A stretch of 18,385 nt of DNA from Leptospira adleri (GCF_002811985.1 NZ_NPDU01000084.1:1-18385); one strand, 5' to 3'; shown: positions 1 to 13,876, counted from the first letter of the stretch. The notes: generated from the letters alone by a model not told the origin. Program-made: numbers and translations.

Positions 1-34
1 ATAATATAAACTGATTGTGTTACATAACTTAAAT

Positions 35-178
35 AACGGAATTTGGGGGAAAGCCTGACAATTTACACGGTCGCGGCGCGATCACTGAAAGAACGGAATT
101 TGTGGGAACTCCTTCGTTTTTGCACGGAAGCGTGTCGATCACTGAAAGGACAGGATTTGTGGGAACTCCTTCGTTCTG
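35..178. repeat. 57-bp tandem repeat carrying GGAACTCC boxes
   Basis: Three successive copies, the first partial, recur every 57 bp. The core AACGGAATTTG(G/T)GGGA lies at 35-50 and 92-107, and a diverged copy (ACAGGATTTGTGGGA) starts near 150. The flanking string CGATCACTGAAA occurs at 79-90 and again at 136-147. The last two copies each contain TGTGGGAACTCCTTCGTT, which resembles the GTAGGAACTCCTAC boxes bounding the two ~160-bp elements elsewhere in this window. The period is 19 codons, so a weak reading frame with WELLR strings stays open through the array, but it starts with TTG, lacks a ribosome site and looks spurious. I read this as non-coding repeat DNA. The array may begin before the window. 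Confidence 0.75.
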
Positions 179-344
179 TTTCCCGTTGCCATTCCCTTCG
201 CAAGCATCGAAGCCTTTTTCAATAACGTCCTATATCTTTCGCCGATTTAAGAATGAGCGAGAAGGCTCTCCTTGCCGATTCTTGCGAAAAAACTTGGAAA
301 TAATTTCGATCGAGATGAGATGCATTTTTATATTCGAGAGAAAG

Positions 345-380
345 AAAAATCGATTCGAACCGGAAACCGATTCGAATCGA
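345..380 (-). terminator. Intrinsic terminator of the lipoprotein gene
   Basis: Read on the minus strand, the arm TCGATTCGAA (371-380) pairs perfectly with TTCGAATCGA (350-359) around an 11-nt loop. The stem is followed directly by TTTTT (345-349). It begins 15 nt after the stop codon of the upstream minus-strand gene, as expected for a Rho-independent terminator. The stem is 40% GC, weaker than typical, but 10 bp without mismatch. Confidence 0.7.
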
Positions 381-395
381 CTGGAATAAAAAGAA

Positions 396-1364
396 TTAAG
401 GAAGAAGAATTTTTTTCGAAACAAAACTGTCCGAGTAACCTTCTGTGTCCGAATCGAAAGCTCGATACGAATTGATTTCTATACAGGCTGTATCGTAGTT
501 CTGGAAATCAAAGGTGATCTTCGGAGTAGAATAGGTGCTCGGCGGAACAAGAACGATCGTCGTGCCTTGGTTGTTTTCTATGTCGATTCCGAGTTCGAGA
601 AAGTTTGAGAGAATCGGAACTCCGCTCGGTCTACTGAGCCCGAGTCCGAGATAAAAATAATCTTTGACCGAGGAAATCGTATCCTTGGCTGTAAATTCGA
701 AAACGGTTCCATTTTTCGTTACTTGGATACAGTGCCCCGAACAATTACCGATCGTAGTGGGAGCGAAAACGGCTCCGTCACATTCCGGAGGATTGGGATT
801 GTTTGGATTGGGTGCTGGACCGGGGTTGGCAACGGGTACGGAAGCGGTTGCGATGATTTCCTTCGTCGATTTTCCGAAAGAGTTCACGGAGATCACGATA
901 ATTTTGTATGATAGGATTTGACTCGATACGATGAACGTAAATCGGTCCGGAAACGGTGAATCGGGTGATAGGTTTTCTTTTATAAAACTTTTGACCGTCA
1001 ACCCGTCCGCGCTGAGTTTCATGATATCAGGATGTCCGATGTAAGCTTTTGTTGCTACGGTAGAATTGGGTTTGTTCTTAAAGGAAAAACCGATCTGAAT
1101 TACCCGATCACCTCCGATCGTATTGAACGTATTCACCGATAAATCGTTGAGGATCGGTGAATCGGAAGTAATCGAAGGATCGTTTCCGTTTAAAAGCGCT
1201 CCGATCGTTTTCGTTAAATCTTCGTTAGGCGTTCCTTCTCTGCAAAACAAGGATAGGCTCACAATAAATGAGAGCACTACGGTTCTTAAGCTGAATGCTA
1301 AAAATTTTCGAGGTTTAAAATTGGCCGCTGTTTGTTTTGTTTCGTTCATTCGATCCCGCTGCAT
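396..1364 (-). CDS. Probable two-domain lipoprotein, function unknown
   Basis: I do not recognise a named family. The 322-residue protein has a basic N-terminus, then a hydrophobic stretch (about residues 22-40) ending in SLSLFC, so Cys41 could be lipidated. Phe at position -1 is unusual even for the loose spirochaetal lipobox, so ordinary membrane anchoring or cleavage cannot be excluded. The mature part has a first region to about residue 180, a linker rich in Pro, Asn and Gly (PGPAPNPNNPNPPEC), and a second region with four Cys, suggesting export. Both halves look beta-rich with many Ser/Thr, as in cell-envelope proteins. The start is uncertain: ATG 1364 and ATG 1349 (MNETKQ) both lack a strong ribosome site. 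The gene stands alone, with a terminator at 345-380 and a long gene-free region upstream. Confidence 0.75.
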   Translation of the reverse strand: MQRDRMNETKQTAANFKPRKFLAFSLRTVVLSFIVSLSLFCREGTPNEDLTKTIGALLNGNDPSITSDSPILNDLSVNTFNTIGGDRVIQIGFSFKNKPNSTVATKAYIGHPDIMKLSADGLTVKSFIKENLSPDSPFPDRFTFIVSSQILSYKIIVISVNSFGKSTKEIIATASVPVANPGPAPNPNNPNPPECDGAVFAPTTIGNCSGHCIQVTKNGTVFEFTAKDTISSVKDYFYLGLGLSRPSGVPILSNFLELGIDIENNQGTTIVLVPPSTYSTPKITFDFQNYDTACIEINSYRAFDSDTEGYSDSFVSKKILLP

Positions 1365-1514
1365 ATAAATTTGAATTTCCGTTAGTTTTCTTCTTCTTTT
1401 TTCAAAAGCTCAAACAACGAGTGCTGAGATTCCGTTCTTTGTAGCTTTAGGTGTGAAAAAAAAAGAGCTCCCGCGAACAAAGTAAATCCTGAATGCTTCT
1501 CGATGCCGAAGGGT

Positions 1515-1538
1515 CGTTTCGAATCAAAATTCGAAACG
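1515..1538. promoter_or_regulatory. Perfect inverted repeat, role unknown
   Basis: CGTTTCGAAT (1515-1524) and ATTCGAAACG (1529-1538) pair as a perfect 10-bp stem around a CAAA loop. It is followed on the plus strand by GTTTTCT. No plus-strand gene ends upstream, so a terminator has no obvious client. It lies about 150-190 bp upstream of the lipoprotein start, so an operator is possible. Confidence 0.35.
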
Positions 1539-2094
1539 GTTTTCTATCTGATCACAAAAAAACGATTCGATTATTTTCACACCAATGGACCTGATTCTAT
1601 GATGTTTCCTCCTTTTCGCCAATTACCAGGAGGTAAAGAATCGGTTTTTTTCCGATTATTTTTTGAATATAATGGGAGCGTTCTTTTTGATCGAATCTAC
1701 ATTCTTACCTTTATAGTGTCTAACGAATGTTAGGTGGAACTTACTTCTTAGAGATTGGTCGCTTCGTTTTCCAATGTTCTGATTCGATAATAGGAATATT
1801 CCCCGAGACTCCCGTTCAATCGTCGAATTCTTCCTCGAAAGAAAAATGGGCCTTCCAGGAAGAAAATACTTCGTTCACCTGGGGAACGTTTGGGTCTGAA
1901 AATCGACGATCACGGTGATCTTTTTATTGGCAGAAGGTTATTCACAAATGGAATTCACCGCAGGGTGCTGTTTGAAATTTATTGAAACCGAGGGATAGAT
2001 GAGTTCCGTAAAGACGATGATTGAAGCCGAAACTTTTTTGGAGAAGGTTCGATAAGAAGGATTTCCGATTTTTTATTTTGAGGTAAGAAGGAAA

Positions 2095-2134
2095 GAAAAA
2101 AGAATCTCGTTTTCCGAGCTCGAAAGCTCGGAAA
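2095..2134 (-). terminator. UUCG-loop hairpin after the chemotaxis pair
   Basis: On the minus strand the stem TTTCCGAGCT / AGCTCGGAAA (2111-2134) is a perfect 10-bp hairpin with a TTCG tetraloop, known as an exceptionally stable RNA loop. It starts 14 nt past the stop of the 2148-2417 gene. The T6 run comes only after a 9-nt gap, so it is not an ideal intrinsic terminator; it may instead mainly stabilise the 3' end of the transcript. Confidence 0.5.
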
Positions 2135-2147
2135 GGATGCGGTAGGA

Positions 2148-2417
2148 TTACTCTTCTACTTTAATTTTACCTTTGAATTCCCATTTACGGTAGGGAGCGA
2201 TCGCTTGGAGTCTTTCGTCGGTCACGAAGAATAAGGCTTCTCCGTATTTTACCAAACCGCCTTTGTAGTGCGCATACTTGGTCTTATGATCGATCAGTCC
2301 GATTTCTCTGACCTTGCTCCAGTCGTCACACGTCTTGAGAGTCGGAACTTTTCTGAGATGCAACTCCTTGATCTTATTGTCCTTAACGGAGTCTCTGAGT
2401 ATCTTTTCCCATTCCAT
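2148..2417 (-). CDS. Small conserved-looking protein of unknown function
   Basis: I do not recognise this 89-residue protein. It is soluble, charged (many Lys, Glu and Asp), has no signal peptide or membrane segment, and contains one Cys and three Trp. Its sequence has the pattern of a small globular alpha/beta protein, with a central stretch KYGEALFFVTDERLQAI. I prefer ATG 2417 (MEWEKILRD). An in-frame TTG at 2426 would add MNF, and neither start has a clear ribosome site. It follows the chemoreceptor gene on the same strand by about 70 bp and precedes a stable hairpin, so the two may share a transcript. That arrangement, together with the clean composition, is the main argument that it is real. 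No function can be inferred. Confidence 0.65.
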   Translation of the reverse strand: MEWEKILRDSVKDNKIKELHLRKVPTLKTCDDWSKVREIGLIDHKTKYAHYKGGLVKYGEALFFVTDERLQAIAPYRKWEFKGKIKVEE

Positions 2418-2489
2418 AAAGTTCAAACTAAAAGGAAGGGGGGAAAAATCAAGGGTTTTTGCGGACGCCGAGACTCTCTTTATCGCTCT

Positions 2490-5027
2490 TTAGAGTTTGA
2501 AAAATTCCACTTCCTTTTTCAGATCTTCCGCGAGTCTTGCAAGACCGATCGAACTCGAGCTCAACTCTTCCGAAGAAGCGGCGGAAGATTGATTGAGGTC
2601 GTTGATCGTCGTGATCGTTCTCGAAATTTCTTCGATCGCTATCTTTTGTTCTCTTACCGCGACTTGAATCACGTCCGATCTTCCTTTGACTTCTTTTGCT
2701 GTAAGATTCATCTGATCGTTTTTGGAAAGCTGATCTTCCATAAACTGATTTACGATCTTCATCTGGCGGTTGATCTCGGAAATTCCCTGGATGATTCCCG
2801 AAATGACGGTGACGGTGTTCGTAATGTTTCTGATTCCGTTTCCGATTTCGGCTTCGTTCCCTTGGATGATTTCTTCGATGTCTTTGATACTGTTCGTCGT
2901 TTTATCCGCGAGTTTGGAAATCTCGTCCGCGACTACCGCGAAACCTTTTCCGGCGGAACCCGCTCTCGCCGCTTCGATCGCCGCATTGAGCGCGAGTAAA
3001 TGAATCTGCTCCGAGATTGTGTTGATGATCTCCATAACTCCCGTGATATCTTCCGAGCTACGGCTGATCTTCGTGATCGATTGATTTGTGAGCTCCAAGG
3101 CGCTTCCGCCTTTTTTCGCTTCTTCCGTAATTCTTTCCACGTCCGACATCGTCTTTTCGAGATTTACGGAAGTTTCATGGATGGAATTGGAGAATTTATT
3201 CATGTCAAGACCCAGTCTATCCAAAAGCCCGACCTGTTCTTTGGTTTGGGTTTCGACTCCGTCCATTCCCGCCGAAATTTCTTCGATAGACGCCGATATT
3301 TCCTCCGAGGACGCGGCCTGATTCTGAGCGTTGTCGGAAATAAAATTGAGAGCTCCCGACATTTCATCGGAAGAAGAAGCGAGATTGCTCGAGGCCTCGA
3401 TAATCTTACCTAAGATCGTTTTCACCTTTTTGTTAAACGAATTGATGGAGATGGACATTTCTCCGATCTCGTCCATAGATAAAACTTTAAGACCTTTGGT
3501 AAGATCTCCGTCTGCCATCGCTTCCAAAACGTTCTTACTTTCTTCGAGAGGCTGAAGTCTTTTTTTCAGAATGATGTAGATTAGAAATCCGATGAACAAC
3601 ATTCCGATCGTAGAAATCGCGGCCATCGCAAGAACGGAAACGATTGCCTCGTCAGCGATCTCTTCTTTTTCAATCGAAGCGAACGTGATAAAGTCGTATT
3701 TTTGATTCTTACGAAGAATCATATACTTGTATCTTCCGTTGAAGAGATAACGGACCGGAACGTTGTCCTTGTAATTCTTAACCTGTTCGTAAAAAGGGAA
3801 GTCAGTCAGTTTTTTTAGATTGAGGGCGGGGTTTACGTGATTGATGATCACTTCTCCATGATTGAGGAGACCCGGATAACCGGACTTTCCGATTTGGATC
3901 GAGCCGATCAATTTGCTGGTAAGATCCGCGATTCTTAATCCGAATGCGAGATACGTCGACTTCTCTCCGGGGATCGATTCTATCGCCAAAACGACGGGAG
4001 TTCCCGAAACTGGAGACGCGATCGGCTTGCTCAGAAAGATTTTTTTTGCCAAAAGAGATTCCGCGATGACCGTATCGGTCGGAAGCTGATAGTCGGAAAG
4101 TTTAGAAGTTCCGTTGGGCGCCAGAGTTCCGGTCGCGGCTAAAAGTTTCCATTTTTCTCCGTCGGCTCGAATGATCGCGATCGATTCGTACTTGGAAGAT
4201 CTTCCCAAAAGATTTTCAAAATATTTCTGCGTTTCTTTTTCCTTTCCAAGCGAAACTAACGTAAGGAAATTCGAATCGTTACGAAGTCTTTCCGCGTCCG
4301 CCTGCACTTCCTCGAAAATCGTTTCCGTGAGAATGTGAAGGGTTTCGTTCACGTTGATCATCTGATTAAAATAGGATTTTCGGATTGCGGTGTAGTTGAG
4401 TTTAAAAACGAGGCTGGAAACTCCGATCGCAAGTATGATCACGATAAAGATAAAAGTGATCGTGAGAGAACGGGTGAGTTTGATTCTTACCAGACTCGAT
4501 GTGTCGATATTACTGAAGGCGCCCGATTCGATCAGCTTGGAAGTGAGTCTTTCCGAAACCAGAAACGTATAAACTCCCACGGAAAGAGCGAGCAGAAGAA
4601 TGATGGAAAGAAGATTGTAATAATCCGACTTGTCCAAAGTAGCAAAACGACTCAACAATAAGACGATGACAAGTCCGGTGACAAAAATTCTCGAAGCGAT
4701 TTCGATCGAATGTCCGATCGGAAGTCTCAGCACCGATTTTTGCGCGTTGAGAGCCGTGTCCTTGTCGATGATTCCCCGTTCGATCGTATCGCTGTAATCC
4801 CGGATCGGTTTTAGTCTTCGTTTGTCCGAGAAGACGGTGTAGACGAGCGTAAAAAAAGTCGTTCCAAGCGTGATGTATACTGCGAATCTAAGTTGTTCCG
4901 GATCCATTTCCAGGAAAGTCTGAAAAAAAACGATCGCCGTTCCAACCGTGATGACGTAACCGACTACTTCGGTAATGAGAACAAACTGAAGTGTAAATTT
5001 GCGGATCGACTTTGTAATTTCATCCAT
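2490..5027 (-). CDS. Methyl-accepting chemotaxis protein with multi-spanning N-terminus
   Basis: This 845-residue chemoreceptor relays ligand binding to the CheA/CheW complex at the membrane. Predicted membrane helices lie near residues 13-35, 46-66, 108-128, 137-157, 187-210 and 461-487. The segment 211-460 is the likely periplasmic sensor, of Cache type by length and position, though I cannot confirm the fold. A HAMP-like linker follows (about 488-540, with GDLTKGL and [15 protein letters not shown]). The cytoplasmic coiled-coil signalling domain runs to the end, and its hairpin tip is clear: [18 protein letters not shown] (673-690) followed by KGFAVVADE. There is no C-terminal CheR-docking pentapeptide. 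Usual receptors have two membrane helices, so the five before the sensor are unusual. The ATG start at 5027 has no strong ribosome site. It is divergent from the metallophosphoesterase gene. Confidence 0.95.
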   Translation of the reverse strand: MDEITKSIRKFTLQFVLITEVVGYVITVGTAIVFFQTFLEMDPEQLRFAVYITLGTTFFTLVYTVFSDKRRLKPIRDYSDTIERGIIDKDTALNAQKSVLRLPIGHSIEIASRIFVTGLVIVLLLSRFATLDKSDYYNLLSIILLLALSVGVYTFLVSERLTSKLIESGAFSNIDTSSLVRIKLTRSLTITFIFIVIILAIGVSSLVFKLNYTAIRKSYFNQMINVNETLHILTETIFEEVQADAERLRNDSNFLTLVSLGKEKETQKYFENLLGRSSKYESIAIIRADGEKWKLLAATGTLAPNGTSKLSDYQLPTDTVIAESLLAKKIFLSKPIASPVSGTPVVLAIESIPGEKSTYLAFGLRIADLTSKLIGSIQIGKSGYPGLLNHGEVIINHVNPALNLKKLTDFPFYEQVKNYKDNVPVRYLFNGRYKYMILRKNQKYDFITFASIEKEEIADEAIVSVLAMAAISTIGMLFIGFLIYIILKKRLQPLEESKNVLEAMADGDLTKGLKVLSMDEIGEMSISINSFNKKVKTILGKIIEASSNLASSSDEMSGALNFISDNAQNQAASSEEISASIEEISAGMDGVETQTKEQVGLLDRLGLDMNKFSNSIHETSVNLEKTMSDVERITEEAKKGGSALELTNQSITKISRSSEDITGVMEIINTISEQIHLLALNAAIEAARAGSAGKGFAVVADEISKLADKTTNSIKDIEEIIQGNEAEIGNGIRNITNTVTVISGIIQGISEINRQMKIVNQFMEDQLSKNDQMNLTAKEVKGRSDVIQVAVREQKIAIEEISRTITTINDLNQSSAASSEELSSSSIGLARLAEDLKKEVEFFKL

Positions 5028-5044
5028 GAGGCGTTCCCGATATC

Positions 5045-5067
5045 AACCGAAGCGAGACGCATCGGTT
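5045..5067. promoter_or_regulatory. Near-perfect hairpin between divergent genes
   Basis: AACCGAAGCG (5045-5054) pairs with CGCATCGGTT (5058-5067) with one mismatch around a 3-nt AGA loop, and on the plus strand it runs into TTT then GCTTCTTTT. It sits 18-40 nt upstream of the chemoreceptor ATG and about 65 nt upstream of the metallophosphoesterase ATG. It could be an operator shared by both genes, a 5'-leader structure of the chemoreceptor mRNA, or a weak terminator in the plus-strand leader. Confidence 0.35.
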
Positions 5068-5131
5068 TTTGCTTCTTTTCGGTAAATTTCAGGATTTACA
5101 CTCTTGAATACAAGGAGAATCTAAAATACGG

Positions 5132-6034
5132 ATGGAAAATCTTAAGTTAGCGCTCGTCGGGGACATTCACGGATTTTGGGATCGAAAGGACAACGAGTAC
5201 TTTGACAACTCGAATTACGATGCGATTTTAATAACGGGAGATTTTCCAGGATATCTTCCTCTCTCCGGGTTGAAGGTGACTCGAGGAATCGCGAATCTAA
5301 AAAAGAAAGTCTATTGGATTCCCGGCAATCACGACTCCACGAACGCAGTTCAGTTGCTCGGAGAAATACTACATTCAAAATGGATGATACGTCTTGGAGG
5401 AATCGGACATCGATTTCGTCTAACTCGTCTTAAAAGACGGATGGGTGACACGATTTGTATGGGATATTCAGTCGCGGACTTGGATTCAAAAACGGTGCTC
5501 GTAGGCGCCCGTCCCCTTTCCATGGGAGGAAGTTTGAACTTTCTTCCCTTGCTCAAAAAAGAATTCGGAGTCTCTTCGGAGAGGGAATCTTTTGAAAGGA
5601 TGAAGAGTCTTTATCCGAAGATCCAAGGCAAGGAATGTGTCTTATTGGCACACAACGGACCCGCCGGATACGGATCCAAACGGGACGATATCTGGGGATG
5701 CGATTTTAGGAAGAAGGGCGGAGATTGGGGGGACCGGGACTTACTGCATTTCATTGAGTTTCTAAAAGAACGCGGAGAAAAGGTTTCGCTCGTTCTCGCG
5801 GGTCACATGCATCATCATATCCGCGACTTAGGTCGGGATCGAACTTGGAAGGTAAACGAGAATTCTACTCACGCGGTCAATGCGGCGAAGGTTCCGAGAA
5901 TTCTCAAAGACAAAGAGGGAAACTCGTTTCGCCATCATGTCCGACTCGAACGAAAGAACGGAGTTTGGGATTGTCAGGAAATTTTCGTAGGAAAGAAAGG
6001 GGAGGAAAGAATTTCCCTCCCGGATGAAGAGGTC

Positions 6035-6058
<24 letters not shown>
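5132..6058 (+). CDS. Calcineurin-like metallophosphoesterase
   Basis: This 308-residue protein is a predicted two-metal phosphoesterase of unknown substrate. The diagnostic motifs appear in order: GDIHG (Asp11, His13), GDFPG (Asp37), GNHD (65-68), a lone metal-ligand His in LLAHNGP (His174), and GHMHHH (224-229). All ligands expected of the calcineurin-like fold are present, so it should be active. No signal peptide or membrane helix is seen, so it is probably cytoplasmic. AAGGAG lies about 14 nt before the ATG, a long spacing, but the protein begins directly with the first beta strand of the fold ([10 protein letters not shown]), which supports this start. Its last 24 bp overlap the 3' end of the convergent TPR gene. 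Substrate could be a nucleotide, a phosphoprotein or a lipid intermediate; the sequence does not say. Confidence 0.9.
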
Positions 6059-7740
<1,682 letters not shown>

Positions 7741-7787
7741 TTGACAGTAGCCTTTCCAGTATCTTTATGGACGTAAGGGGAGGGACC
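7741..7787 (+). promoter_or_regulatory. Promoter and ribosome site of ilvBN
   Basis: TTGACA (7741-7746), a perfect -35 box, is followed after 17 bp by TTTATG (7764-7769), a moderate -10 box. The predicted start is near 7776, giving a leader of about 12 nt that contains a strong ribosome site, GGGGAGGG (7777-7784), 3 nt before ATG 7788. Because the upstream in-frame ATGs at 7725 and 7767 lie before or inside the promoter, this decides the ilvB start. Confidence 0.6.
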
Positions 7788-9979
<2,192 letters not shown>

Positions 9980-10081
9980 TTTTTCGCCGAATCTAAGTTT
10001 GGATTATAGCGATTGGAAAGCGAATCCGTCGCCGCGTAGAAGGGATTTATTTTCGGCGATGCTAATTTCGATTTTTCTAAT

Positions 10082-10483
10082 TTAACCGGCTAACAGCGAT
10101 TCTCTTTTTTTCCAAGGCCTTTTTTTATGAGAATCAAAAAGAATACAAAGAGAATTGGATCTGCAGATCACTCTGTAGTCCGATTTTCTAAGCAATCTTT
10201 GTGAAATCTTATAACGAGGCCCCGTAAGATTTTGAAGTTCGGTTTGAATCAGAACAGAATCTGAAAAATAGGGGATTTCCTTAAAATCGCTTTCCGACCA
10301 AAGGATCAGGGGTTCGATCGAATTGGCTCCGGAAGAAAAACGATAAAGCTCGATTTCCTGAAGAGCTTCTTTTCTCGCCTCGTTTAAAATCGTCTGAAGC
10401 TTTTCAAAGGTCAAATTTCCGTTTCCATCGAATTGTGGAGACGGGAGGAACGTTTCGTATTCGTGTGTTTTTGTTTTGGTCAT
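10082..10483 (-). CDS. Small protein of unknown function
   Basis: I do not recognise this 133-residue protein. It is soluble and mixed in charge, without signal peptide, membrane helix or metal motif. Residues 25-47 (LTFEKLQTILNEARKEALQEIEL) should form an amphipathic helix. The C-terminal third is very basic (KISQRLLRKSDYRVICRSNSL, then HKKRPWKKRE), which could suit nucleic-acid or acidic-partner binding, but that is only inference. The ATG at 10483 has a weak purine-rich AAGAGAC about 8 nt upstream. It is convergent with ilvN and lies 264 bp downstream of hemW on the same strand, so it probably has its own promoter. A perfect 14-bp palindrome lies in that gap. Composition matches its neighbours. 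Confidence 0.65.
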   Translation of the reverse strand: MTKTKTHEYETFLPSPQFDGNGNLTFEKLQTILNEARKEALQEIELYRFSSGANSIEPLILWSESDFKEIPYFSDSVLIQTELQNLTGPRYKISQRLLRKSDYRVICRSNSLCILFDSHKKRPWKKRESLLAG

Positions 10484-10654
10484 CGTTGTTGTCTCTTGTC
10501 TAACTCAATATCATAAAAAATGAGAAGTTAATATTTGAACGAGATTTGATTTGGAAATCCTTATCTTTCGTTTTGCGGGCAAATTGATTGTTCATTTTGG
10601 GAAATGCCAAACGAAAATTTTCTTTGTTGGATTATCGATCGGGTATATATGAAA

Positions 10655-10668
10655 AATTGTATACAATT
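10655..10668. promoter_or_regulatory. Perfect 14-bp palindrome, possible operator
   Basis: AATTGTATACAATT is a perfect palindrome in the AT-rich gap between hemW and the 10082-10483 gene; a related half, TATAATTGTG, begins at 10675. Dyads of this size often bind dimeric repressors. It lies about 170 bp upstream of the small gene's ATG, rather far for a classic operator, and AT-rich palindromes arise by chance more easily here. Confidence 0.3.
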
Positions 10669-10747
10669 ATTTTTGAATATAATTGTGTTTCGAAAAAATT
10701 CTTTCTTTAGTTCTTTGTGTTAAAAAAGATTCAAAAAAGAAACCGAA

Positions 10748-11920
10748 TTATAAGGAAGCGAGTTTTAGGATTTCGAAATCCAGGAAAAGGACGGATTCCG
10801 GTTTCCAAGAAAAGATTCCGTTTTGAAAATCGGCCTTGCCGTCCTTTTCTAAACCCAGAAGGGCTCGTTCTAAACTTTCTTTTTTTTCCGGAATGAGGTG
10901 ATAAAAAGAATTCAGATCGACGGGTTGAAATAAGCGAAAGAGGGAAAGGGTCAATTCTTCAAAAATATCGGGAGGGGTGTATTCGACGGAGAATTCTTTT
11001 CGTTTGTATTTTTCCACGTTTCTCGGGTTGGAATATCTTCCGCTTGGAAGAAATCCGTGAGCTCCGGGGCCGATTCCAAGATAGTATTCCATCGTCCAGT
11101 ATTTGAGATTGTGTCTGGATTGGAATCCGGGTTTTGAATAGTTGCTTACCTCGTATTGAGTCATTTCAAAATGGGAAAGGAGTTCGGGAAGTCTTTTGAG
11201 AATTTCTTCCTGGATTGCTTCCTCCGGTGCGGGGAGAAGTCGGTCCATTACCTTTCTTGAATATTCGGTTCCCTTTTCCACGGTCAGCGCGTAGAGGCTG
11301 ATATGTTTTCCTCCGTAGGATAAAACCTGACGAATGTCTTTGAGAATTTCTTCGATCGTCTGGCCCGGGATTCCATAGATCAGATCCGCCGAAAAATTTT
11401 GGATCGGAGAATTTTTTACGGTTTCTAAAATGGTTTCGTATCGCTGCGGATCGTAGTGTCTCCCCAAAAAACGAAGTCTTTCCGGTTGAAAGCTCTGGAT
11501 TCCCACGGAAATCCGATCGATTCCTATTTCCGAAAGGGAACTCAGAAATTCGGATGTGATATCTTCCGGATTGCATTCCATCGTGATTTCCGTTTGCGGT
11601 GAAAGTTTTAGATTTTGTTTTAAGAAAAGAATGAGTTCTCGAATTTGACCGAGGTCCGCGCGGCTTGGAGTTCCTCCTCCGAAAAAGATCGTATCGAATT
11701 GAAAATTTGCGATGGAAGGATTGTCCAGAATTCTTCGGCGAATTTCCTCCTTATATCTTGAAAAAAGACCTGCCTCGTCCGGGATCGAAGACTGTCCGTT
11801 TCCTATCGAAAAAAAATCACAATATTCACATTTTTGAATGCAATACGGGTAGTGGACGTAGATCCCGGGGGCTCCGGTCTTGGAAATCGGATTTTTTAAA
11901 TCGTTTCTATCGTTTTTCAA
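10748..11920 (-). CDS. hemW: Radical SAM heme chaperone HemW
   Basis: This 390-residue protein belongs to the HemN/HemW radical SAM family. The [4Fe-4S] cluster motif is [10 protein letters not shown] (Cys27, Cys31, Cys34), followed by GGGTPS (82-87) and the SAM-binding stretch MECNPED. The residue after the CDF motif is not the extra Cys found in true coproporphyrinogen dehydrogenase HemN, and the protein lacks HemN's N-terminal extension, so HemW, a heme-binding chaperone delivering heme to membrane respiratory proteins, is the better call. C-terminal HemN-like region includes [17 protein letters not shown], typical of the family. The start is a TTG at 11920, with no ATG between it and the cluster motif and only a weak ribosome site, so it carries some doubt. 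A ~160-bp repeat element separates it from the upstream glycosidase gene. Confidence 0.92.
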   Translation of the reverse strand: MKNDRNDLKNPISKTGAPGIYVHYPYCIQKCEYCDFFSIGNGQSSIPDEAGLFSRYKEEIRRRILDNPSIANFQFDTIFFGGGTPSRADLGQIRELILFLKQNLKLSPQTEITMECNPEDITSEFLSSLSEIGIDRISVGIQSFQPERLRFLGRHYDPQRYETILETVKNSPIQNFSADLIYGIPGQTIEEILKDIRQVLSYGGKHISLYALTVEKGTEYSRKVMDRLLPAPEEAIQEEILKRLPELLSHFEMTQYEVSNYSKPGFQSRHNLKYWTMEYYLGIGPGAHGFLPSGRYSNPRNVEKYKRKEFSVEYTPPDIFEELTLSLFRLFQPVDLNSFYHLIPEKKESLERALLGLEKDGKADFQNGIFSWKPESVLFLDFEILKLASL

Positions 11921-11953
11921 GGCTTACTCGCGAAGAATTGAAATTGGAAAGAA

Positions 11954-12114
11954 TTGTAGGAACTCCGACGATCTCCCGTAAAAACTTGCGCGCCCCGCCC
12001 TGATCTTGGGTGGAGGGGTGGGAGGTGGAAAAAAAATCGGGAGACTTTCCTTTATCAGAAAAACAGATTTCTCGCAAGTAGAATCCCGCGAGACTTTTCG
12101 TAGGAACTCCTACG
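11954..12114. repeat. Structured ~160-bp intergenic repeat, copy A
   Basis: This element fills most of the gap between hemW and nagZ. It is bounded on the left by TGTAGGAACTCCGACG (11955-11970) and on the right by the perfect palindrome CGTAGGAACTCCTACG (12099-12114). Inside, CCGCCC and GGGTGG form a hairpin around TGATCTT, with a G-T wobble where copy B has a Watson-Crick pair. TCTCCCG (11972-11978) pairs with CGGGAGA (12038-12044) to enclose that hairpin. Copy B at 18222-18378 aligns along the whole length, including a 21-bp identical core. No open reading frame or transposase is present. Confidence 0.85.
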
Positions 12115-12142
12115 ATCCGATTGGATCTCAACGATTTTGACC

Positions 12143-13876
<1,734 letters not shown>

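Larger units (their letters stand above)
1365..2147. other. Gene-free region with one strong inverted repeat
   Basis: About 780 bp separate the starts/ends of two minus-strand genes. The only open frames are short (for example 1503-1733 on the plus strand) and have low-complexity, Phe/Arg-rich translations without ribosome sites, so I do not call genes here. It should contain the promoter of the lipoprotein gene near its left edge, but I could not identify convincing -35/-10 boxes. Structures seen: the inverted repeat at 1515-1538 and the hairpin at 2111-2134, listed separately. Confidence 0.6.

Noticed and set aside
79..178. Possible CRISPR array
   Set aside because: Units are contiguous imperfect tandem copies without unique spacers of regular size, and no cas gene is nearby.
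43..225. Open frame of 60 codons with internal 19-residue repeats (RSLK...LWELLR)
   Set aside because: It starts with TTG, lacks a ribosome site, and is fully explained by the 57-bp DNA repeat having a period divisible by three.
1503..1733. Open frame of 76 codons in the gene-free region
   Set aside because: It spans the hairpin at 1515-1538, has no ribosome site and a low-complexity Phe-rich translation.
2268..2999. Plus-strand frame of 243 codons antisense to the chemoreceptor
   Set aside because: Composition is Arg/Phe/Asp-rich shadow translation of the true gene, whose domains are clear on the other strand. The same holds for 13070-13765 against nagZ and 14678-15289 against tig and the tRNA.
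11907..12131. Minus-strand frame of 74 codons with two VGVPT strings
   Set aside because: It lies inside repeat copy A; the VGVPT strings are translations of the GTAGGAACTCC boxes.
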